Source of the DNA: Silvibacterium sp.
GTDB lineage: Bacteria > Acidobacteriota > Terriglobia > Terriglobales > Acidobacteriaceae
DNA: 50,637 nucleotides
Assembly: GCA_019234945.1 (NCBI GenBank)
Contig: JAFAKX010000067.1
Coordinates: forward strand, 1 to 50,637
Reading direction: 5' to 3'
Shown: positions 19,259 to 29,079 of the stretch, piece after piece
Layout of the letters: each line of letters opens with the position of its first letter
Position numbering within the stretch: position 1 is the first letter of the stretch
Position numbers and translations under genes: made by a program
The notes under the pieces: model-generated
Database searches by the model: none
Told to the model about the DNA's origin: nothing
What the model saw: only the letters and a program-made list of their open reading frames with translations

Positions 19259-20801
19259 CGAACTCGTCGGCGAGCGGCAGCAGATGCACGCAGGTGACAA
19301 CCTTTTGAAAGCGGGGGTCGCGGCGCATGTGGTCGTAGACAGGATCGATGTTGATGTAAATGAGCGCGCTGGCGTGCTCGTTACATGCCTTGGTGAGCCA
19401 TTCGATGCTGGCATTGTCGTCCCGAAGAGCGGCGTACACGGCGGCGATTTCCGCGGATGAAATGTACCGTTCGACGGACCCCTTGACCAGGGTGTTGAGA
19501 ATCTGGCGCGATTCGGCCTGACGATGAGAGAGTGCGTAGCAGCGAGCCAGATAGGCGCGTGCGACGGGGTCCTCGTGCGACAATTCGACCCCCTTTTCAA
19601 ATTCCAGGCACGCCTTCGCGAATTGGCCGGTGTAGAGGTAATCCAGCGCCATAACGCGATGTGCCTGGACGAAGTTCGGGTCTAGTTCAATCGTCTTGAG
19701 GGCCTGCGGTATGGAGCGGTCGTACTCTCGGGCCATCAGGTGGTGCCATGCCATGTGTTCATTCATGAGCACATTGGCGGGGTCCAGGTTGAGCGCCTCC
19801 TCGCTCTGGATATGGGACTCCTGCACCCGACCTTCAGCCATCAACTCATGGGAATACCAGTGGTGCGCATTGATGTAGTTCGGGTCCAGTTCGAGCGCCC
19901 GCCGGAACTCCGCCTCAGCCCCGGTCCAGTCCCAGTCGTAGGTCAGCTTGATGTAGGCAAGCGAAGTATGCGCCTCTGGAGAGTTGTTATCGAGCGCGAG
20001 AGCTCGCTCCACCGCTTCTTTGGCCTTCGGCATTGCCGTTTGGGGCGCCATGAAGCTGTTTCCGTAGGAGCCGGCGAGGATATAGGCGTCGGCAAGTCCG
20101 GCGTAGGCGGCTGCATAATTTGGGTCGATGGCGATGGCCTGGCGGAAGAGGTCGATACTCTGCTGGATCGCGTCTGCACTGCGCCTTGACCAGTAGGCCC
20201 GGCCTTGCGTGTAAAGAGCTCGCGCCTGGGGATTGGCTGTATCCGTCGTGTGTCGCACGCTGGCGCGGGTGGCTTCGGTACTCTTCGGGTTTGCTAGCCT
20301 TCGGTATGCAACCCATGCAGCTCCAGCCACAACGAGAGCCAGCACGGCGATCAGGGGCCACTTGAGTGCTGAAATTGTTTGTAGGCCCGCCTCGCGGATA
20401 GCGGGTGCCGGAGCCACGGGAGTTGATAGGAGTGAAGGCAGTGGCACTGGCGGTGGCGGCGCAGAGGCCTCGGCTGTTTGCGCGACTTCGGTCACGGGCG
20501 AATCAAACCGATATCCGCGCTTGGGGATGGTGGAGATGTACTGGCGTCCGTCCGGCTGCTCTCCCAAAACCTTGCGCAGGAGAGAAATATTGACGGTGAG
20601 GTTAATCTCCTCGACGAAGCTGTCGGGCCATATCGTGTGCATCAGCTGGTCGCGGGTCAGGAGTTGACCATGGCGCGACACCAGAACGGCAAGCAAGTCG
20701 AATGTCTTGGGGGCAAGCGCAATCGCCGTTTCTCCACGAAGCAGCAGATGCTCGGAAGGTAAGAGGCGAAATGGGCCGAAGCTGTAGGATTTGCCGCCCA
20801 T
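19251..20801 (-). CDS. CadC/ToxR-like winged-helix transcriptional regulator with TPR repeats
   Basis: 516 aa; OmpR-type DNA-binding N-terminus (LLSRHGQLLTRDQLMHTIWPDSFVEE..ISTIPKRGYRF), TM segment, TPRs. Confidence 0.9.
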   Translation of the reverse strand: MGGKSYSFGPFRLLPSEHLLLRGETAIALAPKTFDLLAVLVSRHGQLLTRDQLMHTIWPDSFVEEINLTVNISLLRKVLGEQPDGRQYISTIPKRGYRFDSPVTEVAQTAEASAPPPPVPLPSLLSTPVAPAPAIREAGLQTISALKWPLIAVLALVVAGAAWVAYRRLANPKSTEATRASVRHTTDTANPQARALYTQGRAYWSRRSADAIQQSIDLFRQAIAIDPNYAAAYAGLADAYILAGSYGNSFMAPQTAMPKAKEAVERALALDNNSPEAHTSLAYIKLTYDWDWTGAEAEFRRALELDPNYINAHHWYSHELMAEGRVQESHIQSEEALNLDPANVLMNEHMAWHHLMAREYDRSIPQALKTIELDPNFVQAHRVMALDYLYTGQFAKACLEFEKGVELSHEDPVARAYLARCYALSHRQAESRQILNTLVKGSVERYISSAEIAAVYAALRDDNASIEWLTKACNEHASALIYINIDPVYDHMRRDPRFQKVVTCVHLLPLADEFVK

Positions 20802-21112
20802 AGCGGTCTCAGCGCCCAGACAGAAGAGCCCAATCTATTTCCAACAATTCTTTAAGCATAGTCCAAGAGTATGAAAACGCGTCAGATTTTATCTCCTTTG
20901 CTGAATTCAGGTGTGCTGCCGAGAAGCCGAATCGGCTGGCGAAATGAATGGGTTATCGACGGTGAGTGTGAGGCCAATCCCCACCTCGAAGAACCAAGTT
21001 AAGTTTGAGTGAACCCAAAAGACATTGGCGAGGGAGTTTTCCTACTGTCGGGTTGCTGCTGCCCTGGTGACCCACGGCCGGCAGGAATTCCAAGATCTCG
21101 AGGAAAACTTCC

Positions 21113-22231
21113 ATGCAATACGATCGTTCAGCTGTTGTTCGCAAACTTGTGGCCAGCATTACGCTCGCAGCTGCCACCAGCGGTCTGGCCTTTGCCCAGG
21201 CTTCTCATGTAAACCGGAGTTCCGACTCCGACGATGCCTTCCTTCCCAGCCCTGTGAGGATGGCCTCCACCGTTCCCAGCAACGGTGATGTCAATCCGTA
21301 TGGAGTGGCCTTCATCAAGAACAATTTCCTGACCGGATCGGGCCCGCTGCAGTACGGCGACATCCTGGTCTCGAACTTCAACAATAAGAATAATCTTCAA
21401 GGCACGGGCACCACGATCGTCCGGATTCCGAAGAGCGGTTCACCGGCACTGTTTTTCCAGGGCACATCTCCGCTCGGGCTCTCGACCGGTCTGGGAACCC
21501 TCCAGTACGGTTTTGTGCTGGTGGCCAATCTGCCTACCCAGGACGGAACAGCGGCTACAGCAGGCCGGGGTTCGCTGCTTGTAATCAACAATCAGGGCAA
21601 GCTGATTCAGACTTTCACCAGCAGCCAGATCAATGGTCCCTGGGACGCAACCGTTGTAGATAATGGTGACCGAGCCACCGTCTACATCTCGAACGCGCTT
21701 GATGGAACGGTCAGCAGAATCGACTTCGCCGTAAATTTCAACGGCCTGACGAAGCTGGACCATTACACAATCGCTTCCGGGTTCATGCATCAGCCCGATC
21801 CCGCAGCCCTGTTTGACGCTCCAACCGGCCTGGTCTATGACCGCAACACCGACAAGCTGTACGTTGCCTCCACTCTGGACAACGCCGTTTTCGTCGTTGA
21901 TAACGCATCCAAGCGGACGACCAGCAACGGACCCGGCGAGATCGTATACAAGGACAACGCGCACCTGCATGGCGCACTCGCGATGGCAGAGGCTCCAAAT
22001 GGTCATCTGCTCGTCACGAACAACGATGTAATTAATGCTGATCCCAATCAGCCCAGCGAAATCGTCGAGTTCACGAAGCACGGCGAGTTCGTAAAGGAGA
22101 TTCCGGTGGATCCCAACCTTGGCGGATCGTTTGGTCTGGGCGTGAACAGAGTAAGCGACGACACCGCAATCCTGGCTGCCGTGGACGACAACACAGCGTC
22201 GATCACGATCTGGACTCTGCCGCTCGAATAA
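21113..22231 (+). CDS. Secreted beta-propeller-like protein
   Basis: 372 aa; signal peptide ..SGLAFAQ; repeated blade-like segments (NPYGVAFI.., TGLVYDRNTDKLYVASTLDNAVFVVDN..). Confidence 0.6.
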   Translation: MQYDRSAVVRKLVASITLAAATSGLAFAQASHVNRSSDSDDAFLPSPVRMASTVPSNGDVNPYGVAFIKNNFLTGSGPLQYGDILVSNFNNKNNLQGTGTTIVRIPKSGSPALFFQGTSPLGLSTGLGTLQYGFVLVANLPTQDGTAATAGRGSLLVINNQGKLIQTFTSSQINGPWDATVVDNGDRATVYISNALDGTVSRIDFAVNFNGLTKLDHYTIASGFMHQPDPAALFDAPTGLVYDRNTDKLYVASTLDNAVFVVDNASKRTTSNGPGEIVYKDNAHLHGALAMAEAPNGHLLVTNNDVINADPNQPSEIVEFTKHGEFVKEIPVDPNLGGSFGLGVNRVSDDTAILAAVDDNTASITIWTLPLE

Positions 22232-22270
22232 GCGTTGAGCAGATTCCGTAAGTCTCCTGGTGAATACCGG

Positions 22271-22297
22271 CCGGGAGCCCTCCATGAGGACTCCCGG
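22271..22297 (+). terminator. Hairpin, terminator-like, after the secreted propeller gene
   Basis: CCGGGAG..CTCCCGG with internal TCC-ATGA-GGA; weak T tract. Confidence 0.4.
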
Positions 22298-22680
22298 TCG
22301 CTAGTTACCGTAACGCCAGACGTGGTCAGCGACAAATCCTGCCATTTTGCAAAATAGCGGTCCCACTTGACCACAAATTGTTGCATCGTAGTAGCAAGCA
22401 CAAGGGAGAGGAGTCGACGATGGAGAGGTCTAGCAAGCAGTCATGCGTCGAACATCAGAAGCGCTCGCTCATCGAATTTCTCCTGGGAGGTCACGGGGTC
22501 CCAGGATGGCTGGATGCATATAGTAACCGCAGTTGCAGGCCCACATCAGATCGGCTAACAGAGCCATCTCTGAAGAATCACGCCGCTGCGGCGTGATTCA
22601 CAAGCCTCAGGCCGCGCCCTCACTAAGCGAACCTGCGTTGACCGCATGGAGACCGGCTGGATATACTCAGAAAGTACCCA

Positions 22681-22755
22681 GCGGGAGTAGCTCAGTGGTA
22701 GAGCATCGCCTTGCCAAGGCGAGGGTCGCGGGTTCAAGTCCCGTCTCCCGCTCCA
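22681..22755 (+). tRNA. tRNA-Gly (GCC)
   Basis: GCGGGAGTAGCTCAGTGGTAGAGCATCGCCTTGCCAAGGCGAGGGTCGCGGGTTCAAGTCCCGTCTCCCGCTCCA; canonical cloverleaf and CCA. Confidence 0.97.
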
Positions 22756-22837
22756 GTCAGTTCGGATCAGATACGGCAATGCACGCGTCGCCGGACTGGC
22801 TTCGTTCAAGCCGCCTGAATTAGTATTTCCTGTCCAA

Positions 22838-22917
<80 letters not shown>

Positions 22918-23056
22918 CAGCAAGCTTGCGCTGGAGCAATGACGATCCGTTCTCAGTGCTGTATCGTGCTCCCAGATTTTCCCCATTCCATAAACGGATC
23001 CCGACACTGGGCTGCTGGATGTGTGTTCGACCCGGCCGGACACATCGGAGGAAGAG

Positions 23057-23914
23057 ATGTTCTCTTACGCAGTCTTTTGCGTTCCTACAACCGTTTTCCG
23101 TTCTCTATTCTTCTTGATCTTCATGACGGCCTTTTGCTCAGCGCAGGTCGCGCAGCCTGCAGAGAAGGCTGAGCCCGGTGAGCACCAACACGAACACGGT
23201 CAAGGCGAACACCATCACCTGCACCTGGTGCTGGGTGAAGAAAAGTGCGCGCCGACCTATACGTATGAAGAAAGCCCCACGGGTCCAAGCCATTGGCCGG
23301 AGCTCTGTACCACGGGAAAAATGCAGGCCCCTATTGATATTGAGCACGCAGAAAAACTGCCTATCGGGAATCTCAAGTTTAACTATCAACCTTCGGACCT
23401 GGACATCATCAACGACTGCAACCAGTACCGCGTCGTAATGAAATTTCCTGACAACTACTGGCTCACCATCGGGAAGAGGCCATATTTCCTGAGCGAAGTT
23501 CACTTTCGCGCTCCCGGCGAGAACGCAGTTAAAGGCAAGCGGCCGCGCATGTCAGTCCAGTTCGTACACTTCTCACCCGAAGGAGTTTTCCTGATTGTGG
23601 AGGTTCCGGTTGTGGCAGGCAAAGAAAACCCGCTGATCAAAACCCTCTGGGAAAATATTCCGGAACCCGGGAAAGAGAAAAAGGTGCCGGGGCTGAAGAT
23701 CAATGCCGCGGACCTGCTGCCCGCCGACCGCAATTACTACCGCTTCCCCGGCTCGCTGACGACTCCGATCTGCAATGAAGGAGTTCAATGGTACGTGACC
23801 AAGAACCCGATTGAAATGTCGGAAGAACAGATTGTTGAATACACCAGGCACTATCACGATGTAGCCCGGCCGCTTCAACCCCTCAACGGCAGACCGATTC
23901 ACGAACCGCAATGA
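23057..23914 (+). CDS. Alpha-carbonic-anhydrase-like secreted protein, predicted catalytically inactive
   Basis: TGKMQAPIDIE, RFPGSLTTPICNEGVQW conserved; zinc-ligand positions read VHFR and SVQFVH; His-rich N-terminus. Confidence 0.85.
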   Translation: MFSYAVFCVPTTVFRSLFFLIFMTAFCSAQVAQPAEKAEPGEHQHEHGQGEHHHLHLVLGEEKCAPTYTYEESPTGPSHWPELCTTGKMQAPIDIEHAEKLPIGNLKFNYQPSDLDIINDCNQYRVVMKFPDNYWLTIGKRPYFLSEVHFRAPGENAVKGKRPRMSVQFVHFSPEGVFLIVEVPVVAGKENPLIKTLWENIPEPGKEKKVPGLKINAADLLPADRNYYRFPGSLTTPICNEGVQWYVTKNPIEMSEEQIVEYTRHYHDVARPLQPLNGRPIHEPQ

Positions 23915-23926
23915 GGCGGCAGGGCA

Positions 23927-25141
23927 ATGTTGGCGAATCGCATCGTGCGCTGGTTTCTGGTTGTTGTTCTGCTACCCCATAGCTGGGGACTGGCATCTCC
24001 ACAGCAGGCCAACGCTAACTCTGCCTCAGAGCGGCAAAAGGCACTCGACATCTTTGCTCAGGGAAAGCGTTTGCAAGCGCTGCCTCTGCTCGAAGACCTG
24101 GTCAAAGCCAATCCCAAAGATGACGAGGCTCTGGTGGCGCTGGCGGCCTCTTTGGTGGACCACGCGGCAACACTGACCGACGCGAAAGCCGCAGCCGCCG
24201 AGCGATTTCGCGCACGCGACCTGCTCGACCGGGCCTGGAAGCTGGGCAACGCCTGTCCGCTGGCCATGAACCTGTCGCAGTTCCTGCAGCAGTTGCCACC
24301 TAGCGGTACGATCGAGTTCTCAAAGGATCCGCGGGTAGAAAAATCGATGCAGGTCGGCGAGGCGGCTTTTGTCCGCCGCGATTTTGATGAAGCGCTGAAG
24401 AGCTATGCCCAGGCCCTCGAACTGGAACCCAAGAACTATTCCGCAGCTCTTTTCAGTGGCAACACTTACGACCGCGAGAACAATTTCGCCCAGGCTGCGG
24501 AATGGTACCAACGCGCGATTCAGATAGATCCCAACATCGAGACTGCCTACCGCTACTACGCCGACATGTTGGCCAGGCAAAATGACCTCGCCGGTGCCCG
24601 CAAGATGCTCGTTGGGGCAGCCATTGCGGAGCCTTATAACCGTGCCGTGTGGCGGGAATTGCATGCATGGGCCAAGCTCAGCGGTTCACATATCAATATG
24701 GTGTATGTGAGTGTTCCACCGCCAGATGGCAAATCGGGGATCGTCCAGAACTCAGCCGTTTCCTCGGCTTGGGACGCGTACCGTACTGCTCGGGCGCAGT
24801 GGCAGCAGGGCGGCGAATTCACGAAACACTTCCCTCAGCAGAAAGCTTACCGCCATAGTCTGACGGAGGAATCGGACGCTTTGAAGGCTGCCGCTATTCG
24901 GCTAGTAGACCTGCGTGCAAAGCCAGACACTGCAACCTTGGTTGCGCAGGACTCGGCGGCGACCCAACTCTTAAAGCTATACGATGCCGGCTTGATTGAA
25001 CCCTATGTACTGTTCAGCCTTGGCGACGATGGAATTGCCCAAGACTATTCGGCTTATCGAGAAAACAACCGCAGCAAGCTTGAGAACTACGTGGATCAGT
25101 TCGTAGTGCCACCCCTTCCCGCTGACCTCAGACATAAATAA
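23927..25141 (+). CDS. Secreted TPR-repeat protein
   Basis: Signal-like N-terminus; TPR pattern (DFDEALKSYAQALELEPKNYSAALFSGNTYDRENNFAQAAEWYQRAIQIDPNIETAYRYYADML). Confidence 0.8.
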   Translation: MLANRIVRWFLVVVLLPHSWGLASPQQANANSASERQKALDIFAQGKRLQALPLLEDLVKANPKDDEALVALAASLVDHAATLTDAKAAAAERFRARDLLDRAWKLGNACPLAMNLSQFLQQLPPSGTIEFSKDPRVEKSMQVGEAAFVRRDFDEALKSYAQALELEPKNYSAALFSGNTYDRENNFAQAAEWYQRAIQIDPNIETAYRYYADMLARQNDLAGARKMLVGAAIAEPYNRAVWRELHAWAKLSGSHINMVYVSVPPPDGKSGIVQNSAVSSAWDAYRTARAQWQQGGEFTKHFPQQKAYRHSLTEESDALKAAAIRLVDLRAKPDTATLVAQDSAATQLLKLYDAGLIEPYVLFSLGDDGIAQDYSAYRENNRSKLENYVDQFVVPPLPADLRHK

Positions 25142-25172
25142 GGCTGCATCGAAACTTCCCGGATGCAGCCTT
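25140..25172. terminator. Hairpin terminator between convergent genes
   Basis: AAGGCTGCATC-GAAACTTCCCG-GATGCAGCCTT. Confidence 0.75.
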
Positions 25173-25201
25173 GTTCGTCAAAAGGTTGACCGATTTAAAG
25201 C

Positions 25202-26956
25202 CTATTCATCCTTCGTGACCCGAATAATCGCCATCATGCCAAGGTCCTCGTGCGAGAGGATATGGCAGTGATAAACGAAGTCGCCGATGTCCATACCGCG
25301 GAAGTCCATCTTTAACTGGACGTCAGGAACGGGTCCGTTGGGGTTCTTCACATTGTCCCAGAAAGGCACTTCCACCATGTCGAGGAATTGGCCGTCAATC
25401 GCAGGAGCCTGGGTGGCCCCATTGGTCTCGAAGTTTTCCTGCGCCAGCACCTGGAAATGAATCTGATGCATGTGAAATTCGTGGTTTTCCTGGGCCAGGT
25501 TTTGGACAATCCACCTCTCCACTGCTCCCTGATGGGTCACAATGGCTGGAGGATGGTTGTTGTCAAAGACCACAGGAGTCTGACCAGCCACTGTGATGAA
25601 AAACTGGGTCGGCTGGATTTCGCTGAACTGCAACGTTCGGACGGTGCTGGCATCGTCGAGTAGAGCGCCGCCAAACCGCTGCTGGTGATTACTCAGTGCG
25701 GTGAACGTTGGCATCCGGTCTTCACGCGTGGCGAGGAGCTCGCCGCCGTGAGTCAAGCTGATGTTGAACAGGGCACGAGTGGGATCGCAATCCCCCTGTG
25801 GACCCGTGTTGATGTTGTTCGTCACGAGTTGTGCAACTTTCACTGTCGATGCCGGGGCTTTCACTAAAAACTCTACCCGGCTCGCAACAGGCAACCGGAA
25901 ACGAGTTACCGGGATCAACTTTGGGGGCTGGGGCCCTTCCTGGGAGTTCACCGGCACGGCATCAATCGAAACGATCTGCATAGTTTGAGAGACACCGTCG
26001 TACATAACTTGCAGATCGAGGATCGTGTCTGCCGCGCTGTTCACCACTCTCCAGAACTCCGTTGCCCCTTGCTGCATTTGGAGAACGGCCGGGGTAAACC
26101 CGATCGTACCGTTACTTTCCTGGAACGAGACAATCGGCACATAGTTGACGCTGAGGTCCTGGAACGGAATTCCATTCCCGCAGTTCATGGTTTCAGCTCC
26201 TGCGCCGAAGATCGACGTCTGGTCGCGGACGATCAACAGGCGCTGGGGAAGTCCCTGGACTGCAGGTTGTACGTTCTGGATCCCGTCGACGACGAGTGCG
26301 CCAGTAGCGCCGCCCAGCAAGTCCCGTTCGGCCAGACCGTGAACGTGCGGGTGGTACCAGTAGAGCCCCGGAGGTTCGTTGGTTGGGAACGTAAAGCTGT
26401 ATTGGAAAGTGCTCCCGGAATTGATCAGCGTTTTGGTCACATTGTCCCCTCCGCATTGCGGAGTGACGTTGGTTCCGTGATAGTGGATATTCACGGAAGA
26501 ACCGACTGATGCGATGCCATTGGGATTTTGTTGACCTTGCTGTAGCGGGGGCGAAGTCGTAGGAAACTGAACGGTTGTGTCTCCGCAATTCGGAGTATTG
26601 AAGGTTTCGCCGAATGGTTGTGCTTGAGTGTTATTGGTGACCGTAATGTTCAACGTATCACCCGGATTAACATGGAGAGTCGGTTCCTGAATGCCATCTG
26701 GCGTCATAAAGCAGTAAATCGGGTTGCCGAGGGAGTCAATTGTCTGCTGGTAGGAAAACCGGACGTTTAAGACGCCGTTCTGGCTGAACAGCGCAGGTGG
26801 TTGTGCAATGACACTGCCGGCCGCGAAGCGCGGAGTGCAGGGGTTAGAGACTGGGGGAACCGGAGTTGGCGATTTTTGGGCTAGCGTAGTTAGGGGAAAT
26901 GCGGTCAGCACCGATGCCAACGCTAAGGCATTTCTTATACCGGTCGACCTCTTCAT
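25202..26956 (-). CDS. Multicopper oxidase
   Basis: Copper motifs HYHG, YWYHPHVHG, HEFHMHQIHF, YHCHILSHEDLGMM; start MKRSTGIRNALALASVLTAFPLTTLAQ. Confidence 0.92.
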   Translation of the reverse strand: MKRSTGIRNALALASVLTAFPLTTLAQKSPTPVPPVSNPCTPRFAAGSVIAQPPALFSQNGVLNVRFSYQQTIDSLGNPIYCFMTPDGIQEPTLHVNPGDTLNITVTNNTQAQPFGETFNTPNCGDTTVQFPTTSPPLQQGQQNPNGIASVGSSVNIHYHGTNVTPQCGGDNVTKTLINSGSTFQYSFTFPTNEPPGLYWYHPHVHGLAERDLLGGATGALVVDGIQNVQPAVQGLPQRLLIVRDQTSIFGAGAETMNCGNGIPFQDLSVNYVPIVSFQESNGTIGFTPAVLQMQQGATEFWRVVNSAADTILDLQVMYDGVSQTMQIVSIDAVPVNSQEGPQPPKLIPVTRFRLPVASRVEFLVKAPASTVKVAQLVTNNINTGPQGDCDPTRALFNISLTHGGELLATREDRMPTFTALSNHQQRFGGALLDDASTVRTLQFSEIQPTQFFITVAGQTPVVFDNNHPPAIVTHQGAVERWIVQNLAQENHEFHMHQIHFQVLAQENFETNGATQAPAIDGQFLDMVEVPFWDNVKNPNGPVPDVQLKMDFRGMDIGDFVYHCHILSHEDLGMMAIIRVTKDE

Positions 26957-27359
26957 TGAGAGTCGCCTCCTTGGCGAACTTCTGCACTTCAGTATGCGTC
27001 CTATCACGGGGATACTGACCTTGTCGTTGCTCCAGAGCAAGGTTTGGACTACTGGGAAGTCGTAGTTACGCTGGTCGCAAGCAGATTGAGGTTTCGCACA
27101 CGACCCTACTGCGGCCTTTTGTCAGGAGACCACGACAGAAATATCCGCTTAATTGCCTCTTAGAGAGAAGGCAGATCGGGGCGAACGAGTTGAGCAGCAA
27201 GGAGTTGAACCGGGCTGGAGGAAATGGGACGCGTGAAGTCTGCCAAAGGTGTATCCGAGGGGATGCCAACGGTCAGGATCTCGCCGAACTACGCCGAATT
27301 TCACTCAGTAGTTTCAGATTTCTCCCTTTCAGTCCCAAGCCTGCCCCAGGTACCCGACG

Positions 27360-27675
27360 TTGGCCCTGCATCTTGCTGCCGACGAGATACGTCGGGGTGC
27401 TGTGACGCTTATGGCTTAATGGCGGTCTCTCAGAAAGGCCCCGAGTTGCTCGTACTGGTCGCTGGCGATGTAATCCACGCCTGCGGCAAGTGCTGCGTTC
27501 CAGCGCTCCTCGACTGCAGCGAAGGAGCCGAAATTGTAGCCATGGAACCATCCATTGCAACTGAGTTCCTTTTCCGTAGCGCCATCGAGAGTGTAGAAGC
27601 GAATCCACAAGCCCTGCTCATGCGCGTGCGCGACGAGTGAGCGAAGGCGCTCCTCGTCGGCGGCGGTCCAGTCGC
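27360..27675. repeat. 316-bp direct repeat copy 1 (~97% identical to 31370-31685)
   Basis: Side-by-side reading finds about 8 mismatches. Confidence 0.92.
27416..27675 (-). pseudogene. C-terminal fragment of the GDPD/PI-PLC-like gene at 31426-32421
   Basis: WIRFYTLDGATEKELSCNGWFHGYNFGSFAAVEERWNAALAAGVDYIASDQYEQLGAFLRDRH nearly identical to the intact copy; 5' part missing. Confidence 0.88.
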
Positions 27676-27765
27676 GAAGAGGCTGAGAAATACGCCGAGC
27701 AATTTAGCCCGTGCTATGCGTCTTCACCCTTCTGCTAATATTTCATCATCGTAATAAAGGAGATC

Positions 27766-29079
27766 GTGATAAAGGAGATCGTGACCCGAGGCAAAGCCAC
27801 TGTAATTCTGCCAACGCTTTTGTTGGTGTGTGCTTTTATCTTCTTCCTGCTACGTGGGCCTTGGCGAGCATTTCACGGTCGAGGCGCCGACTTTGCTGCA
27901 CCCTACGTGTCGAGTCTCAGATTTACACGCGGGCAGAATCCATACGACTCAAAGGATTTCATCGCATATTGGCACGCTGCCGGTGCGCCACCCAATGCCG
28001 CAGTGGATGAATCGGGGCGTCGCCCTATCTATCCACCGAGTACGTTTTTCATCCTGTCGCCGTTCTGCATGCTCGATTGGCTTTCAGCCCTTGTCTATTT
28101 CGAGATTCTAAGCGTCGGCCTCGTGCTGTGGGTGCTGATCTATCTCGCGCGAAAATTAGACTCGCGATCTACTCAACTGCTGTTCGTAGCCTACGCCTTG
28201 ATACTGGCCCCGCTGTCCACCGGCCTGAGCGTCGCGAACGTCAGCATCCCGGCAGTTACCCTTTGCCTCTTGGCAGTGCTGCTGGCAGCAGACGGACGGG
28301 AGCTTCTTGCCGGGGCAATGCTTGCGATCTCGATCTGTCTGAAGCCGACTACCGGGTTGCCGGGTTTGGTTTACCTGTTATTCGTTCGGCGCTGGAGAGT
28401 CTGCGGCTATGCGCTGGCGCTCAGCACGATGATCACAGGCGCGGCTCTCATGAGGATGCACTACCTGCCTGCGCGATGGCAGGTCGACTATCGCGCAAAT
28501 CTGAATTACCTCTTCGGGCCTACGGGAGCAGCGAGCTACAGCAGCGCCAGCGATGGCCGCTTCGATCTTTTAAATCTTCAGGTGCCGGTGTTCGCGCTGA
28601 CTCAGAGCCATCCAGCAGCGGAAATAATTCCTTGGGTGCTGGTGCTAATACTGGGCGGTTGGTGGCTTGCCATGATACGGACCTACCCGGCGCTTGCGCC
28701 CCGTTTAGAATCGGCAGCCGTCGTGCTTCTCCTCGGACTCTTGCCGGTTTATCAGCGCAGTTACAATGCTGGGTTTGTCCTGCTGGCGCTGCTTTGGGCG
28801 TTCATGAACCTTGAGGATCGAGTCGCTAAGGCGATTCTGATCGTGGGGTTTGTATTTGTGATCCCCGGCGAAGCGCTCATCAGAACAGCGCTTCACGGAC
28901 ACTCGTTTTCAAGTGGAAGGCTCTGGAATGGAGTCGTAATGCCTCAGGAGTCGTGGGCACTCGTCGCGCTCGTAGTGATCCAACTGGGCGCGATCTGGAG
29001 GACATCCAGACAGGGGTGTGTATCTCGATCAGTTAAGGGGAGAGATACGGGATCGCGGCATGAAGCCCTGAGAACCTGA
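27766..29079 (+). CDS. Glycosyltransferase family 87 / DUF2029-like integral membrane protein
   Basis: 437 aa, multiple TM segments, DUF2029-like pattern (RGQNPYDSKDFIAYWHA..YPPSTFFILSPFCML). Confidence 0.75.
   Translation: MIKEIVTRGKATVILPTLLLVCAFIFFLLRGPWRAFHGRGADFAAPYVSSLRFTRGQNPYDSKDFIAYWHAAGAPPNAAVDESGRRPIYPPSTFFILSPFCMLDWLSALVYFEILSVGLVLWVLIYLARKLDSRSTQLLFVAYALILAPLSTGLSVANVSIPAVTLCLLAVLLAADGRELLAGAMLAISICLKPTTGLPGLVYLLFVRRWRVCGYALALSTMITGAALMRMHYLPARWQVDYRANLNYLFGPTGAASYSSASDGRFDLLNLQVPVFALTQSHPAAEIIPWVLVLILGGWWLAMIRTYPALAPRLESAAVVLLLGLLPVYQRSYNAGFVLLALLWAFMNLEDRVAKAILIVGFVFVIPGEALIRTALHGHSFSSGRLWNGVVMPQESWALVALVVIQLGAIWRTSRQGCVSRSVKGRDTGSRHEALRT

Noticed and set aside
22418-22599. 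Short ORF MERSSKQSCVEHQKRSLIEFLLGG.. and the adjacent 10-bp hairpin GAATCACGCC/GGCGTGATTC
   Set aside because: Faint resemblance to HTH transposase N-termini only; hairpin lacks a T tract; too short to call a mobile element.
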